DNA from: Paramarasmius palmivorus | Taxonomy: Eukaryota; Basidiomycota; Agaricomycetes; Agaricales; Marasmiaceae | Length of the DNA stretch: 64,000 bases | Assembly: GCA_037176845.1 (NCBI GenBank) | Contig: JAYKXP010000038.1 | Coordinates: 62,001-126,000, forward strand | Direction of reading: 5' to 3' | In this document: positions 24,342 through 35,572 of the stretch, one piece after another | How the letters are laid out: every line of letters starts with the position of its first letter | Numbering within the stretch: the first letter of the stretch is position 1 | Notes under the pieces: model-generated | Seen by the model: the letters and a program-made list of their open reading frames with translations, nothing else | What the model was told of the DNA's origin: nothing | The model's database searches: none | Program-made: the position numbers and the translations under genes

Positions 24342-25329
24342 CTACTGAGAGGCCTCGAGGAATCTTTTCTCGGCCTCCTTGAAGTTGATGACGTTCCAGA
24401 TCGCGTTAAGGTACTATAGGTGATTCAGAATGACGCTAAAGCACGCGAAAAGAAGACACTTACGTCTGGCTTGACGTTTTTGTACTGGAGGTAGAACGCC
24501 TACAGTGGTTCAACTTTGTGTCAGCTCCATGCATTGTGCGAAAAGCAAAGTACTTGGACATACGTGTTCCCAGATATCGACACCAATGATGGGCTCGTGG
24601 GCTAGCCGGATAGATTAACATATCGCTATCTTCAGTAAAAGTACCGAACTCACACAGCAGGGGATCCTGATTGGCGGTAGTCACAATCTCGAGCTTCTTG
24701 GTGGTTTGGTTGTATCCCTGGGTAAGTCATGAGTGAAAGGTTCAGAATGTCAATGCAAATTCGAACGCACGAGCCATCCCCATCCACTGCCTTGAATGGC
24801 AGCTGTTTTAGCATTGAACGACTTCTTGAAGTTTTCAACGGAACCAAAGTCGCGTTCGATAGCCTGTTTCAAAGGACCGTCCGCAAGCTTTCCACCGTCG
24901 CCACTTGCAGGAGCGAGGTTCTTCCAGAATAAAGAGTGATTGATATGTCCTGCATATTACTGTATTGGTTTATATTATGTCTCTGAAGATCATCCATGAC
25001 TCACCACCACCGTTAAACTTCAATGCGGTCTGAAGCGCAATCCTCTCCTTTGTTGAAGGCGCTTTCGCATATGACTCCTCTGCAGCATTGAGACCGTTAA
25101 CATATGTCTGGTGGTGCTTCTGGTGGTGAAGTTTCATAATTTCCTCAGAAATATGAGGTTCGAGAGCCTAACATATTACTCAGCAACAAATTCGCAGCTT
25201 TCAAGTCCAAAATCGCACATTGTAGGCGTAGGGCAGTTCCGGAAGAGTGTGGAGTGAAGCAGCTGTGCTGGGTGCTGCAAAAGTACGAGCAAGAGATGGG
25301 CGAAGAGCGTTTCGTGCGAGAGCGAACAT
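24342..25329 (-). CDS. SOD2: Mitochondrial manganese superoxide dismutase
   Basis: Dismutates superoxide to H2O2 and O2 in the mitochondrial matrix. Seven exons (25329-25219, 25167-25005, 24949-24771, 24717-24654, 24601-24564, 24499-24464, 24413-24342) give 220 residues. The N-terminus is an Arg-rich targeting peptide ([18 protein letters not shown]), then [52 protein letters not shown] and GVDIWEHAFYLQY. The four Mn ligands (His of LEPH, His of GGGH, Asp and His of DIWEH) are all present. Length and order match the family. Two adjacent exons are only 38 and 36 nt. Confidence 0.96.
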
Positions 25330-25754
25330 GGTGGTTGTGAATTATGACCGGAAGACTCGGTTCGACGTCATCCTCAAATATCCGACCTGTTTACCTTTGT
25401 TTTTCTAGAAAGTGCTACGGCCGAGGTGAACGTGAGTGCTGACGAAAATCATTGAATCATCCGTGATCCAAGAGGACATTGCTAATATCAATGTGTAATG
25501 GGTTCTGAGTTCCCGTGGTTCGTAAAAATACATTGAGTATATATGCTACTAGTGCTACTTAAGTGAATGTGGCTGAGCGATAGGCTACAAGAAAGATGGG
25601 GTGAGTGGAAGGATATACAACAAAAAGAGCATTAAAGCCTGAGCGGCGATAGGTATCGTAGTACAGGTAACATAAAAGCAAGAAACGAAAGCGTCCAGAC
25701 GCAAGAAAAAAGTTCGGAATCGTCAAAAGTCATCATCATCGCGGGAGGACAGGA
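25330..25754. promoter_or_regulatory. SOD2 promoter and PRM1 3' region
   Basis: 425 nt without supported coding sequence between two minus-strand genes; nothing specific recognised. Confidence 0.45.
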
Positions 25755-28700
25755 TCAGAGAGCAACCGCATTGAATGGATTTGTTGGTATACTCTTCCTC
25801 TGAGGGGCACGCTCAATCTTCACCCGATGTTCATCGTCAAACGGCGTCGAAAATGGGTTAATACCAGATTCGCGCATAGCGGGGTTGGTCGTCAAGATCC
25901 GTGTCACAGGAGTGATAGATGTACCAGCTTGATCATCCTGTGCCTCGTTTTGAGCTTTGAACTTCCAGGCAGGCACAGAAGAGGAGCGACGATGGGGGTG
26001 CTGTGGTGGTGGCATCAAGTTCACGTTGGAAGTGTTGCCAGCTGATACGTTGAAGCCGTGGTGGAGAGGGGGAGCGAATAGCGATTGTGGATTGAGAGGC
26101 ATTTGAGAGCTCTCATAAACCGAGTTGACATCATGCGGAACGTTCTGTCTTGTTTCCGTTTTCGGGAAAACGAAACCGTTACCGTTACCTGCGGGAGGCG
26201 AAGTAGGCGAAAAGCTCTTCCTCGAAGGGGACAGTATAGTCACCCATGGGGCAACACGAGGTTGCGAAGACTCGGCAGGCGGCGAAGTCGACCAACGAGA
26301 ATGTTCCTCACGGGTGAGCGTAATCATACTGGAGCTACGATCCGTGGATATCCGGAGGTTAGGGCGACTCTGAGATGCTTCATTGTCGTTGTTTTTCCTG
26401 CCCAAAAGCCCGGTGAACTTGCCGAGCCAAGCCGTGCTTCGTTTTTCTTGCGGCTGAGGTTCAGGTTCGCTCTGTTGCCTCGCAGAGTCCTCATCAGACA
26501 CGAGAGCCTCCCTGCCCATCCCAATCTTGCCGAGAGCACGAAGCCTCATCGGCTTGCTGATGGTACGATTTCGTGGTTCGCGAGAGACATCAGCGCCACC
26601 GAAACCTCCAAAGAAGTTTTCCCAGCTTTTGTGCTCTGGCTCTTGCTTCGGTGCACTATGTGGTTCGGGTGAAGGTAGAGGCGTCAGCTGCCTCAAATCG
26701 GTTGGGTGTGCGCTCAATCCGCCATTTTCCAGGTTATTATCCGCTCGCTTCTCACTGCCCCATTCGTTGGAAGAAGAGGGAGAGTGAAGCTGGAATGGAA
26801 CAATACCGCCCCTCTGCTCCCTTTCGTATCTTCTTCTCCTTCGTTTCTCCATCAACGGTTTGCCATAGGAATACCAAAGAATGATGCAGATTCCCATGAA
26901 ACAGACAAACGCCCAGAGTCCCATGAAAATCAAGAACATCACTCGTTCCTTCCTCAACGAGGCCGCATACGAGTTGATCAACTTGCGTACGATGCCCTGG
27001 TTATCGTCTCCACCGCCACCGATAGCAGCAGCGGCAATGGGCTTGGTAGCTTCGTCCACCGAATCCTGCGAAAGGACAAGTGCAGTCTCGTTGACTCTGG
27101 GGATGTTGATGACGAGGTTGTCGTGTAAGAACGTGAGGGCGTTCTCAATGGCATCAACCTTGGTACCAATCAAACACCGAATGAACTCTTGGGCCGGCTG
27201 TTCCAAAATGGTACCGTTGAAAACGGTGTTGACGGCATTCTGGATGTCATTGTAGAGTTCGTTAATAGTGGTGTTAAGAGTGGTCGTGGTACCGTTAACC
27301 CAACCAAAGACACCATTGTTCAGGTCAGACTGCATAGCATCGACACGGCCGTTAACGTCGTTGGCGTAGGCTGCCGATTGGTTGTACATGCTAGAGTTGA
27401 TAGAGGTGGCGATGGTGTTGGAGAAATCGGATGCTGCTGCTGCTTCTTTTTCAGCGTATTTCGCTTCGAGGGAATCGATGGCGAAAAGCTGTATTTGTAC
27501 AGAGAGCAGACCGAAGAAACCGATGAGGAAGACTGCGAGTGCGGGGGCATGGAAGATGTAGTTGAGGTACCAGGAGAGGTTGCAGTGCTTCTGAGGCGAA
27601 AGACGAAGCCTCTGGGAGATCTGGTTGATGATCCGAGTGAGGAGGGGATGCTCGCCGTTGGCTTGAAGCATGAGCATGTTGTGATCTGTAAGTGTTACTT
27701 GAGGGACACCTCCAGTGGCTTTGGTCTGGTAAATCGTCGGGTCGGTGGTCCAAGCCTGTCTAGTGTACTCCAAGTGGGCTTTCTGGCAGCGCCACTTGTA
27801 CCACACGAGTAGACAATTGAGACCAATGAGAATGAGTGCGAGAAGAATGATGACGATGACGCCAATTTTGGCGATTCTGATCATGTCTTGACCCAGGTCG
27901 TCAACGACCGAGGTGTCGAGGTCATTGCAAAACGTAAGTCTGTTCTGTGCAGGCACAGGCAGAGTAGAGCTATTAAAATTCATGCCAGCGAAAGTGTCGT
28001 TGATATCCTTTTTCAGGAGCTCAAACGGGGTATTGATACTGTGAGGAAAAGTCAGTCCCGGAAGCGGCGAGTGAATTAGCTGGCTTACATCTCCTCGATC
28101 TTGTCCTTGATGTCATTGAAAGTGGGAAGAGTGTCATTTAATCGTGTGAGTGAGTCTTCAAACGTCGTTGGAATTTGGAGGTTGGTAAGACTGTCCAGAT
28201 TGGGAACAGGAATCTGAGGTGCTTGGATATCATCGAATGGATTGACTTTGTTGATAGCATCGATGGCGTTCTTAATAACATTGTTTGCGGAGCTGATATC
28301 ATTCTGGATGCTGGTGGCCAAACTGCCTGCCGTCCTTTCGATGAGGTCGGTAAACTACAATATACTTGAGTTTTACTGTGAGTCTGGATAGCGCGTAATA
28401 CACACCTCTTTAACTGCACCAATGATGATTGCCAGTCCTCCACGAATGACCAATTCCAGGAAGCACAGGAAGGTCGAACGATAAATGTCAATAATAAAGT
28501 TGATGATAGCCTCCATAATTGTCAACGCGAGTACGAGTGTCGCCCGAGCTGCCCTCATCGTCCCATTCACTGCATCTGCAAACTGTTCGTTCGTTGCGAT
28601 AGCCAAAAACCTAGGCATGCTAGCAGCTGATGTGGCAGCTTGTTCTGCAGCCTTGCAACTGGCAAGTAAATTGGCCTTTGCACTTGCCACTGCATCCTGT

Positions 28701-28873
28701 GACGATGCTAGCGACAATTGGAGTCTGAATGCGACGAATAGCAAGGAAAGAATCGGATAAGCGAGCCATGTGAGAGATAGAAGGTGAGGTAGCTCGAGAT
28801 AAGGCTTCAAGGATGACGAGGAGATGTATGTCGTCGAGTGAGCGTCGTAATGAGGTGGTGGTGGAAGAGACAT
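25755..28873 (-). CDS. PRM1: Plasma membrane fusion protein PRM1
   Basis: Multi-pass glycoprotein needed for plasma-membrane fusion during mating or hyphal fusion. Three exons (28873-28406, 28354-28089, 28038-25755) give 1005 residues. Hydrophobic segments appear near residue 40 ([19 protein letters not shown]), about 125-155, about 280 ([20 protein letters not shown]), about 385 ([19 protein letters not shown]) and about 605 ([20 protein letters not shown]), with Asn-glycosylation-rich loops between them ([18 protein letters not shown]). The order and loop pattern match Prm1. After the last helix comes a long Ser/Pro/Arg-rich cytosolic tail of about 380 residues, longer than in yeast. Start is the first ATG, before the first hydrophobic segment. 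Confidence 0.88.
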
Positions 28874-30206
28874 GCCAGAGGTCGACCGGCGACGTCGTCG
28901 AGAAAATCTAGGGAAAGGAGAGGACGGGAAGGGAATGAGAAAAATGCGAATCGCCTTGTATTACTTTTCAAGTCCATTGTGGTCCTCGAGTTCATTGTTC
29001 TCCATAAGCGCTTGTTTATTGTTCTCCTTCGTGACGTGACAGGGTGACCAAATGTCACACTTTTGTGACTTCCACCTCGTTCTCCTCTTCCACCACCACT
29101 TGGTCCAGCACCCAAGACTTCTTTCTTGCTCGAATTCTTCAGCAAAAGATCCTCTCTAGCAAGGTCTCTAGGCTTCCAATCGACTGAAACTCTCAAAAAT
29201 CCAGTAACGGATTCTATGGAAGTCTACGTAACTCCCGTCTAGAAAACAATAAAAACCTAGACCCATTTACCCCGACTCCATTTCCGTGCGTAACGCGGCG
29301 TTCGTGGGCGGCATGCAACTTTGTTGTTGTTCTGTGGTGCGCATGGTCCGCTCCGAGCATCGCTTCGATGCAGTCTGAGTTATCTCGGAAGATCAACCCG
29401 CAAGAGGCAAAAATGTAACCGAGGGCGTTCAATGAGTGTTTGTTGTCAAGGGGATTTGGTGAGTGTAACTTTCAGTAAATCCAGTTGAATCCTAACATCT
29501 GTTTTCAGTAGTCTCTTTTGTTGTGCTGCCCACTTCCGCCGTTTGGACCTTTAGGGTTCTCTGCAATTCCTTGTATACGGAGATGGTCACCTATTTCAGC
29601 TCGTCGGACCTACACAAGCGATACACTCCCCGTCGTGTAACCTAATTGTCTTGATCTTTCTGCACAGTCGATGGCTTCAAGAGATAGACGGGTGGGCTTT
29701 AATCAATCGCATGCCTATTGCTAAGTTACTAACTCCTCCTCAACAACCGCAGGTGCCGTCTGGACATAGCCTGCCGCAGCGTTGACATTTCCTTGTTGAA
29801 GTTCAGACGATTCAAGGTAAATGTGTCTGATGTCCTACACTAAGTATTAGGCCAAGGTGTCGTTTCGTGGATATGCTTGGCATCTAAATGAACAAAATAC
29901 CTTATTTTACTCTACATAGGCTTGAGTTCGATATCGCTCTGAGAGTAGGGCCTGTCAGTGCAAGTAGAAAATCCAGTCTTACTGACAGTGAGTGTGACTC
30001 AATTGGCAATTGATCACGTGACTGTGACCGACCGCTTCTGAGAAAAAGACTCCCCACGCCACGTCCTGCATTTTTTCAAACCGTTCCGCCTCATCAACGT
30101 TCACTTCAGACTTCAACGTTTTAACAGTGCCCCCATTCTTTTTTCTCGAACTTCTTCCATATATTTCAACTTAATCTACTAGAGCTACTCACTACTCTAA
30201 CTCACA
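28874..30206. other. 1.3-kb divergent intergenic region
   Basis: Lies between PRM1 (minus) and a small plus-strand gene, so both promoters are here. Stretches around 29.7 kb have intron-like ends (ctaac then cag), which could be 5' UTR introns or an unrecognised non-coding transcript. No ORF is convincing. Confidence 0.45.
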
Positions 30207-30719
30207 ATGCCTCCTGCTCGACGTCAATGGTCAACTCGTAACGCCAGAGGTGCCGGTTGGCACAAACGAGGATACAGAGATCATGGCTGTATGTGGATCA
30301 ACGTCAAGATGGGCTCTTACGGGCATACCAGAGGCCAGGATGTCAATGAATACCTTACCATGAATCAATTGTGGGACCAAATCATTTGTGCGTGTATCCT
30401 CTTTTTATCTCTCGGTCTACGACTCGAAATATCTAATCATCACCATACAGCCAGCGTATCGATGGAAGACGGATTTCCCCTCCCCGAAGGATGGACTATC
30501 GGTCTATTCTCCAATCGCAAGCTGCTACCTCAGACTGATGACCGTATCGACACCTTGTTTGACGGAGGAAACACGGTGACGGTCAAGGTGTTCGATGAAG
30601 AGGATAGAGAGCGCGTTTATGATGGTTTTGAGGGTTGGGGGTTCCACGAACCTGGAAGGAGGCGTCCTCGTTGGGTTGACACTTTGGAGGCGATGAATAG
30701 GCCACTTTATGGGTTGTAA
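30207..30719 (+). CDS. Small hypothetical protein
   Basis: Not recognised. ATG at 30207, exon to 30387, probable 63-nt intron (30388-30450, gtgcgt to tacag) and exon to 30719, giving about 149 residues; read through, the frame stays open because the intron length is a multiple of three. The N-terminus is basic (MPPARRQWSTRNARG), the C-terminus acidic and Trp-rich (EDRERVYDGFEGWGFHE). No signal peptide or membrane segment. An additional intron from gtaagt at 30718 could move the end to about 30781, adding Pro-Tyr. The consistent splice signals and leader sequence favour a real gene, but expression data would be needed. Confidence 0.5.
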   Translation: MPPARRQWSTRNARGAGWHKRGYRDHGCMWINVKMGSYGHTRGQDVNEYLTMNQLWDQIICACILFLSLGLRLEISNHHHTASVSMEDGFPLPEGWTIGLFSNRKLLPQTDDRIDTLFDGGNTVTVKVFDEEDRERVYDGFEGWGFHEPGRRRPRWVDTLEAMNRPLYGL

Positions 30720-30949
30720 GTGCTGATTTATGCCCTTGGATTCATTGGAAACTGAATATGACATGCTAGGCCATATTGAACGTGAAAACACTCAGACTCC
30801 ATACGATTCCTAGATACCATGTTCATTGGTTATCGACCACTTCGCGATCGAAGATTTCCTGATGCGTTTCATCTATTCATGCCGAAGTCTACCGACTTTA
30901 CTACTCGTATAATTGCTTTTACCCATCCTCTAATCAGATTACTTACTCG

Positions 30950-31168
30950 TTGGTGTTTGCTTTGAGGAATTTGAAAATTTTATACTTGCTGATCGCTAGC
31001 GCTGAAACCGTGGGAAGGTGGAAGCACAGCTCTTCCGTCGACATGCTCAGGATCTATGAAAACTGGCTGTCGTGTATCGGCCCGTGGATGGAATTCCTTT
31101 TGGCACACATCGTTTGTGCATTAGAGGATGACATAGTTACCTCGCATGCCATCGAAGTAGCATTTTGA
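30950..31168 (+). pseudogene. Relic of a MYND-family gene, N-terminal part
   Basis: A short open stretch contains ENWLSCIGPWMEFLLAHIV, which lines up with HWLSISPWMEFFLDYIS near residue 85 of the intact MYND gene that begins 460 nt downstream. Nothing upstream or downstream continues the family, and no MYND finger follows. It is read as a broken tandem duplicate. Confidence 0.6.
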
Positions 31169-31629
31169 AAGATACGGAGGACGATCATACCCTACGGTTT
31201 TAAGTAAACGATCTAGTTGTATTGGAATCATGCTAGTCAGATTCCTCGACGATGTTCGTGGATATTTACTATCCTTAGTCTCTATGTACATGCATATAGG
31301 TAGAGGCGTAGACGCCCGGCGCTTATTGAGCGTCTGATGAGGTGCCAGCTGGTGGTCGTGGGATTCCATCGAAGACCACTACCTTATCAAGCGAGCTGTC
31401 GAGCGCCGTCTTCAACCTCAACCATCACTTTCTTCTCGTTCTCTCTGTACTTTCTACGCTTCCGCATCTCTTTCTCCCAGGTGAACTCGGAGAAAACGCC
31501 ACACAAGTATCAGCCTGAATCTCGAGTCTCTACACGGATCGGTGGGTTCACGTTTGGTACAATAGTACCCATTGGAACAGGCCATGCCAGCAACTGGTGG
31601 AACTCACAAATGGTTGAATTAGACGCAAG
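31169..31629. other. Spacer before MYND gene A
   Basis: 461 nt with no supported gene; a 102-codon ORF starting 31337 has no family features. Probably promoter plus decayed duplicate sequence. Confidence 0.45.
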
Positions 31630-33718
31630 ATGCCCTTCGATTTGAACAAGACACCCCATTTTATCTTTATCCGAGAAGCAGCTCACAACTTCTCCTCTCC
31701 CATCAGGGCCGTCAAAGCTCTTGGGAACTTGGGCTCACCGCCTATTGGTTCCACTAAACCCAGCTCAAAAATGGAAAGTGCTCTGGGAGTTTTTGCATAT
31801 CTTACATGGACGACATCCTTTGGAGTGGATTTCATGACGCGAAAGGGTGCCGCTACTTGCGTACAGAAGCATTGGCTATCCATCAGCCCATGGATGGAAT
31901 TTTTCCTGGATTACATTTCTTGTACGACACAGGAAGACCCCCAATCAGACCAATTTGTGGATGATCTGCTGATTACCACACCCATTTTTCTGCAGTACTT
32001 CGGCGCTTTAGAAGACCCTCACGCCGAACTGCGCAGGCTCAGGACCGAATCTCCATACCTTAAAACATATGTAATCGAGGTTTGGCTACGCGTTATCGAT
32101 AATTCACATCCATCGTGGTTCAGCTGGACAGAAACGCTGTCGAACCTGTTTCCAAAGTATGTCGGTGAAAGGCTCGCTGACGACTTTCCACGCGCAGTCA
32201 CATTCTGTCGAAGGCGCCACGATTTCGAAATCCCTTACATTCGACATCTTCAGCGTCTGTCACAGAATCCACAGGAGATTCCGGATGATGAACTACAAGG
32301 ATATAATCTATCCACGGGCTTACTCTTCCAATATCTCTGCTGCGAATTCACCGATCATACACCATTTCTTAGGGCTGGCGGATCACAGGCCCTTTCCAAA
32401 GCCTTGACTACACTTCTCTCACGACCTAGGACCTTCAAGGGAGTCGCGCCAGGTTCCGAGAGGTTCAGAATCGCGATCGGCCTCGTCGAACATCTGCTTT
32501 CGCTTGCTCTCCTATCGATGGGGATAGCAACTTACGTATGCGAAGCTCTCGACACGGGCCTTCTCGTTGCGTTCTTCAGGGCAAAACGTTTCTATGGCAT
32601 CGAAAGAAGCAGAGGTGACAAGCGACCAGTTTGGGATGAAGACTCTCCGACACATTTCCACGACTTGTTCGTCCGCTTGTTGGCTCAGCTTGCCACTTAT
32701 ACCATCTTTCCTTCGGTGCTTCATCGGTTCTTGAAGGCGATCGCGAGGATCGAGGAACTAGGGCTTGAAGCGGATATCCCAAACGATCCAAAGATGAAGT
32801 CGTTTTGGTCGACTTGGGGGAGGTGTAAGGACAGGGCGAAGATAATGAGCTTGATATATGGCGACATTAAGAATGATGCTCCTGGGAATTTGTGCGGGTA
32901 TCAGATGGTGCTAAGTCCAGTGTATATGCTCAGGTTCCCCGTGCTCATGACATCCTTGCAGTGTTATTTGAAGGGCGCTCGTGGTTTGAAGCTCCCAGAC
33001 GGGCATCGATATCTTCGTTGTGGCTCATGCTTGTCCAAGGTCTACTGTTCGCGTAAATGTGCGCATAATGACTGGAAGGAGCATCGGTTTCGATGTGAAC
33101 AGCTGACTGTCGCGAGGAGAAGTAGGTTTTATGTCTTCTAACGCGATTCGGGATTTCATTGATGACACTCGTCACAATAGGTTACGGAAAATACCTCCCA
33201 TCTAATGCCGACTTTGCCTTTTTTCGTGGGGTTAAAGAAAATCACGTATGGGAGAATCGTACGAGTATCATGGAGGCTATGATGGCGTAAGTCTACGCTG
33301 CTGTTTCTCATTTGGATCTAATCCAACGTCTTTCATCAAAAGCCACGAGGCAACTGTGCCCAGGAATGATCCTCTAAAATCCGGAATGTTAGTTGTACAT
33401 TTCGACAATCCAGAGTTCCTCAACCCCTTGTCATCCGCTTGCCACAAGTTTACCAATTTTCACACTCTGGACAAGACCGATATGACACCAGCGTTGCTAC
33501 AAGATATCAAGAAATGCCTTATTCAAGCAGCGCAGTCATCGTTGAAGATTTGCGTGTTGGGATACTTCCCAAACGGATTACGGGAGACATTGACGGTGGT
33601 TAATGTTGTCGATATCGAGGCACTTGTCCCCTCCAACGAGGTCTTGATTAATCGTATGCGTCAGTCAGGGCTCAGGGACGAGGAGATAAGCAAGGAGCTG
33701 GGGGTTGAAGTAAAGTGA
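31630..33718 (+). CDS. MYND zinc-finger protein A
   Basis: 657 residues from three exons: 31630-33121, 33181-33286 and 33343-33718. A helical N-terminal region of about 430 residues (NLGSPPI, HWLSISPWMEFFLDYIS) is followed by a MYND-type finger at about residues 450-490 (LRCGSCLSKVYCSRKCAHND, then W-K-E-H-x3-C) and a C-terminal domain (SYGKYLPSNADFAFFRGV, then ICVLGYFPNGLRETLTVV). The first Cys pair is incomplete (a single Cys about 20 residues before RCGSC), so zinc site 1 may be weakened. The two last introns are needed to join the domain; reading the large first exon alone would stop shortly after the finger. MYND fingers usually bind proline-rich partners. Most divergent of the five family members here; its role is unknown. 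Confidence 0.8.
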
Positions 33719-33932
33719 TGTGCTCGAGAGGTTAGTAAGTACATACCGGAGGATTTCTGATCAATCATCGCGTTCGTCTTGATCTCGCACATAGATAACT
33801 TGGGAAATGAAATGTACGATGAGGTATCGTATCGAGTAGAATATGTATACACTAGTAGTACAAGTTTTGCCACGCATATAGTTGTCCAGAAATCCAGAAT
33901 TGATACAAGTAACATTCCCAATCGGCCACCAT

Positions 33933-34928
33933 TCACATACCGTTAGTCACCCTTCTCATCTTTCTCGACTGGCCTGTCCCTTGCGGCTCAGAACGCATCC
34001 ATCTCCGCACCGAAGCCCCACTATGCCCAACATGACCGGCGCTAGGTTTAGACCCATCTCCCTTCGCAAGCTCGTTTGGATCATTACTCTTCTCTGCTCC
34101 TAAAGCCAGATCCGGAGGCCCCCGCGAGGAGTGGGCACGAACCGTGGCAACACCACCCTCGTGTTTCAACGGTTCCGATGCAGCTTTGGGAAGCGCGACG
34201 TTCGGCTTGGAAGAACAGTCTTTAGCATCGCCGCGTTTCGATGGCCCCTGCGGCGTGACAGCATCAGAGGATGGGAATCCAGGAGAGACGCGCAGACGGT
34301 CGATGATACTGGTAGGAAGACTGGAGCTAGCTGAAGAGGTAGGAGCGGAGGTAGGTGACGCTGTACCAGGAACAGCACTGTCGCGACTGGAAAACCAGAG
34401 GCGAGGGTTCCATCCACGCGATAGTATACGAGGAAAGGACATCAACATGGAGCGACTCGCAATTTTACCCTTTCCAGAGCGAACAGGAGCAGACTGCATG
34501 AAGGGTCCCCTCGAGCCGCGAGCCGAGTGACGACGTTGAGCCTTCTCTTTGGAAAGGAGGAAATGATGGGGTTCTCGGGGTTCGTGACGACTTTCTCCGG
34601 AGCCTGAAGATGACTGTGGTTCAGTGCTATCGCTAGAGCTGGATGTCGACGTCGAGTTCGTATTGTCCTGAGGTGAATTAGACTTCTTGGTACTGTAATC
34701 GGCATTGTGTATCTGGCGTTTTCGAAGAGCTTTAGATTGAGCTTCAGGTAAAAGTCGTACAGGATTCGTGTGCGCAAGGGGTTCTGTGTTCAGATTATTT
34801 GAAAGAGAGTTGGGCGAGGAGTCGTGAAGAGGCGGTTCGTTTATTGGTTTGACAGATTGAACAGGAATGATGGCGGCATTTACAAGGCATAGAGCGTGAA
34901 GAATGACGATAGGCAGTGATAGACGCAT
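33933..34928 (-). CDS. Predicted secreted Ser-rich protein, unknown function
   Basis: 331 residues in one open exon. The ATG at 34928 opens a typical signal peptide (MRLSLPIVILHALCLVNAA), with likely cleavage after NAA; the frame also extends 20 codons upstream without an ATG. The mature part has low complexity: Asn/Ser/Thr-rich (STSTSSSSDSTEPQSSSGSG), then basic Arg/Ser/Pro-rich. A KR pair (LRKRQ) around residue 70 could be a kexin site, suggesting a processed secreted peptide or cell-wall protein. No cysteine-rich effector pattern. In-frame introns cannot be excluded. Confidence 0.55.
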   Translation of the reverse strand: MRLSLPIVILHALCLVNAAIIPVQSVKPINEPPLHDSSPNSLSNNLNTEPLAHTNPVRLLPEAQSKALRKRQIHNADYSTKKSNSPQDNTNSTSTSSSSDSTEPQSSSGSGESRHEPREPHHFLLSKEKAQRRHSARGSRGPFMQSAPVRSGKGKIASRSMLMSFPRILSRGWNPRLWFSSRDSAVPGTASPTSAPTSSASSSLPTSIIDRLRVSPGFPSSDAVTPQGPSKRGDAKDCSSKPNVALPKAASEPLKHEGGVATVRAHSSRGPPDLALGAEKSNDPNELAKGDGSKPSAGHVGHSGASVRRWMRSEPQGTGQSRKMRRVTNGM

Positions 34929-35572
34929 GGCGAGTAACCGTATTCGTAGAAATGTGGGCGTACCAGGATGGTGGAAGGGAGAAGCCAAGTTGGATTGACG
35001 CGTCGCAAGCCGCCTTAAAGGAATTTCATCACGTGGTCGATTCCCATGCGGTCGACTTTAGGGCAGGTCAGTGAACATTTTTGACTTTCCTCACTACTCC
35101 CATCCTTCTCGTTTTGGTGTGGATGATCATTACGGGTAAGAACATGAAACGAAGATGGAGAACAGTGTTTCACGGAGGCAAAGAGGGGATTTGACGTTTC
35201 AGGGATTCCTGGGGTACGTCGTCAAGCATCAAGCATCGTCCTTTGCAGAAAGCTAAAAATTGCCAGGTTTTCTTGTAGTTCTACACTATTCGGTCAATGA
35301 TGCTACCCTCATTAGACGAGTCAAATACTTGATTTGTTCAAGTTTTCACTGCGCGTTACTCTTATCTGCTCCAGAGCCTGAAATACTCTTCCCGATCAGA
35401 CGAATCGAAGCCCCAGCGATCACGGGAGTTACATCCGAATTCAACACTCAACGAGACAACTTCATAACACGCGGTCGAGTTCCTTCATTGTATGCGATCC
35501 ATGTGGTAAGGGTCGCTCCTGCCAGCTATATAAAACTTGTCAGCGGGGGAATTATCCTTCTATCCTACCGTC
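34929..35572. promoter_or_regulatory. Divergent promoter region, secreted protein / GH92
   Basis: 644 nt between two outward genes that both encode secreted proteins. Contains the TATA box listed separately. Confidence 0.55.
35527..35535 (+). promoter_or_regulatory. TATA box of the GH92 gene
   Basis: tatataaaa lies 46 nt before the ATG at 35573, a plausible core promoter with a short 5' leader. Confidence 0.6.

Noticed and set aside
26085..27812. Plus-strand ORFs of 195 and 207 codons inside PRM1
   Set aside because: Opposite a well-identified membrane protein; composition is a shadow of its Ser/Arg-rich and Thr/Asn-rich codons.
31337..31645. 102-codon plus-strand ORF before MYND gene A
   Set aside because: No ATG-dependent or family support, and it overlaps the start of gene A in another frame.
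33248..33718. Separate small gene downstream of MYND gene A
   Set aside because: Two introns join this stretch to gene A in frame and complete a C-terminal domain like that of the other family members.
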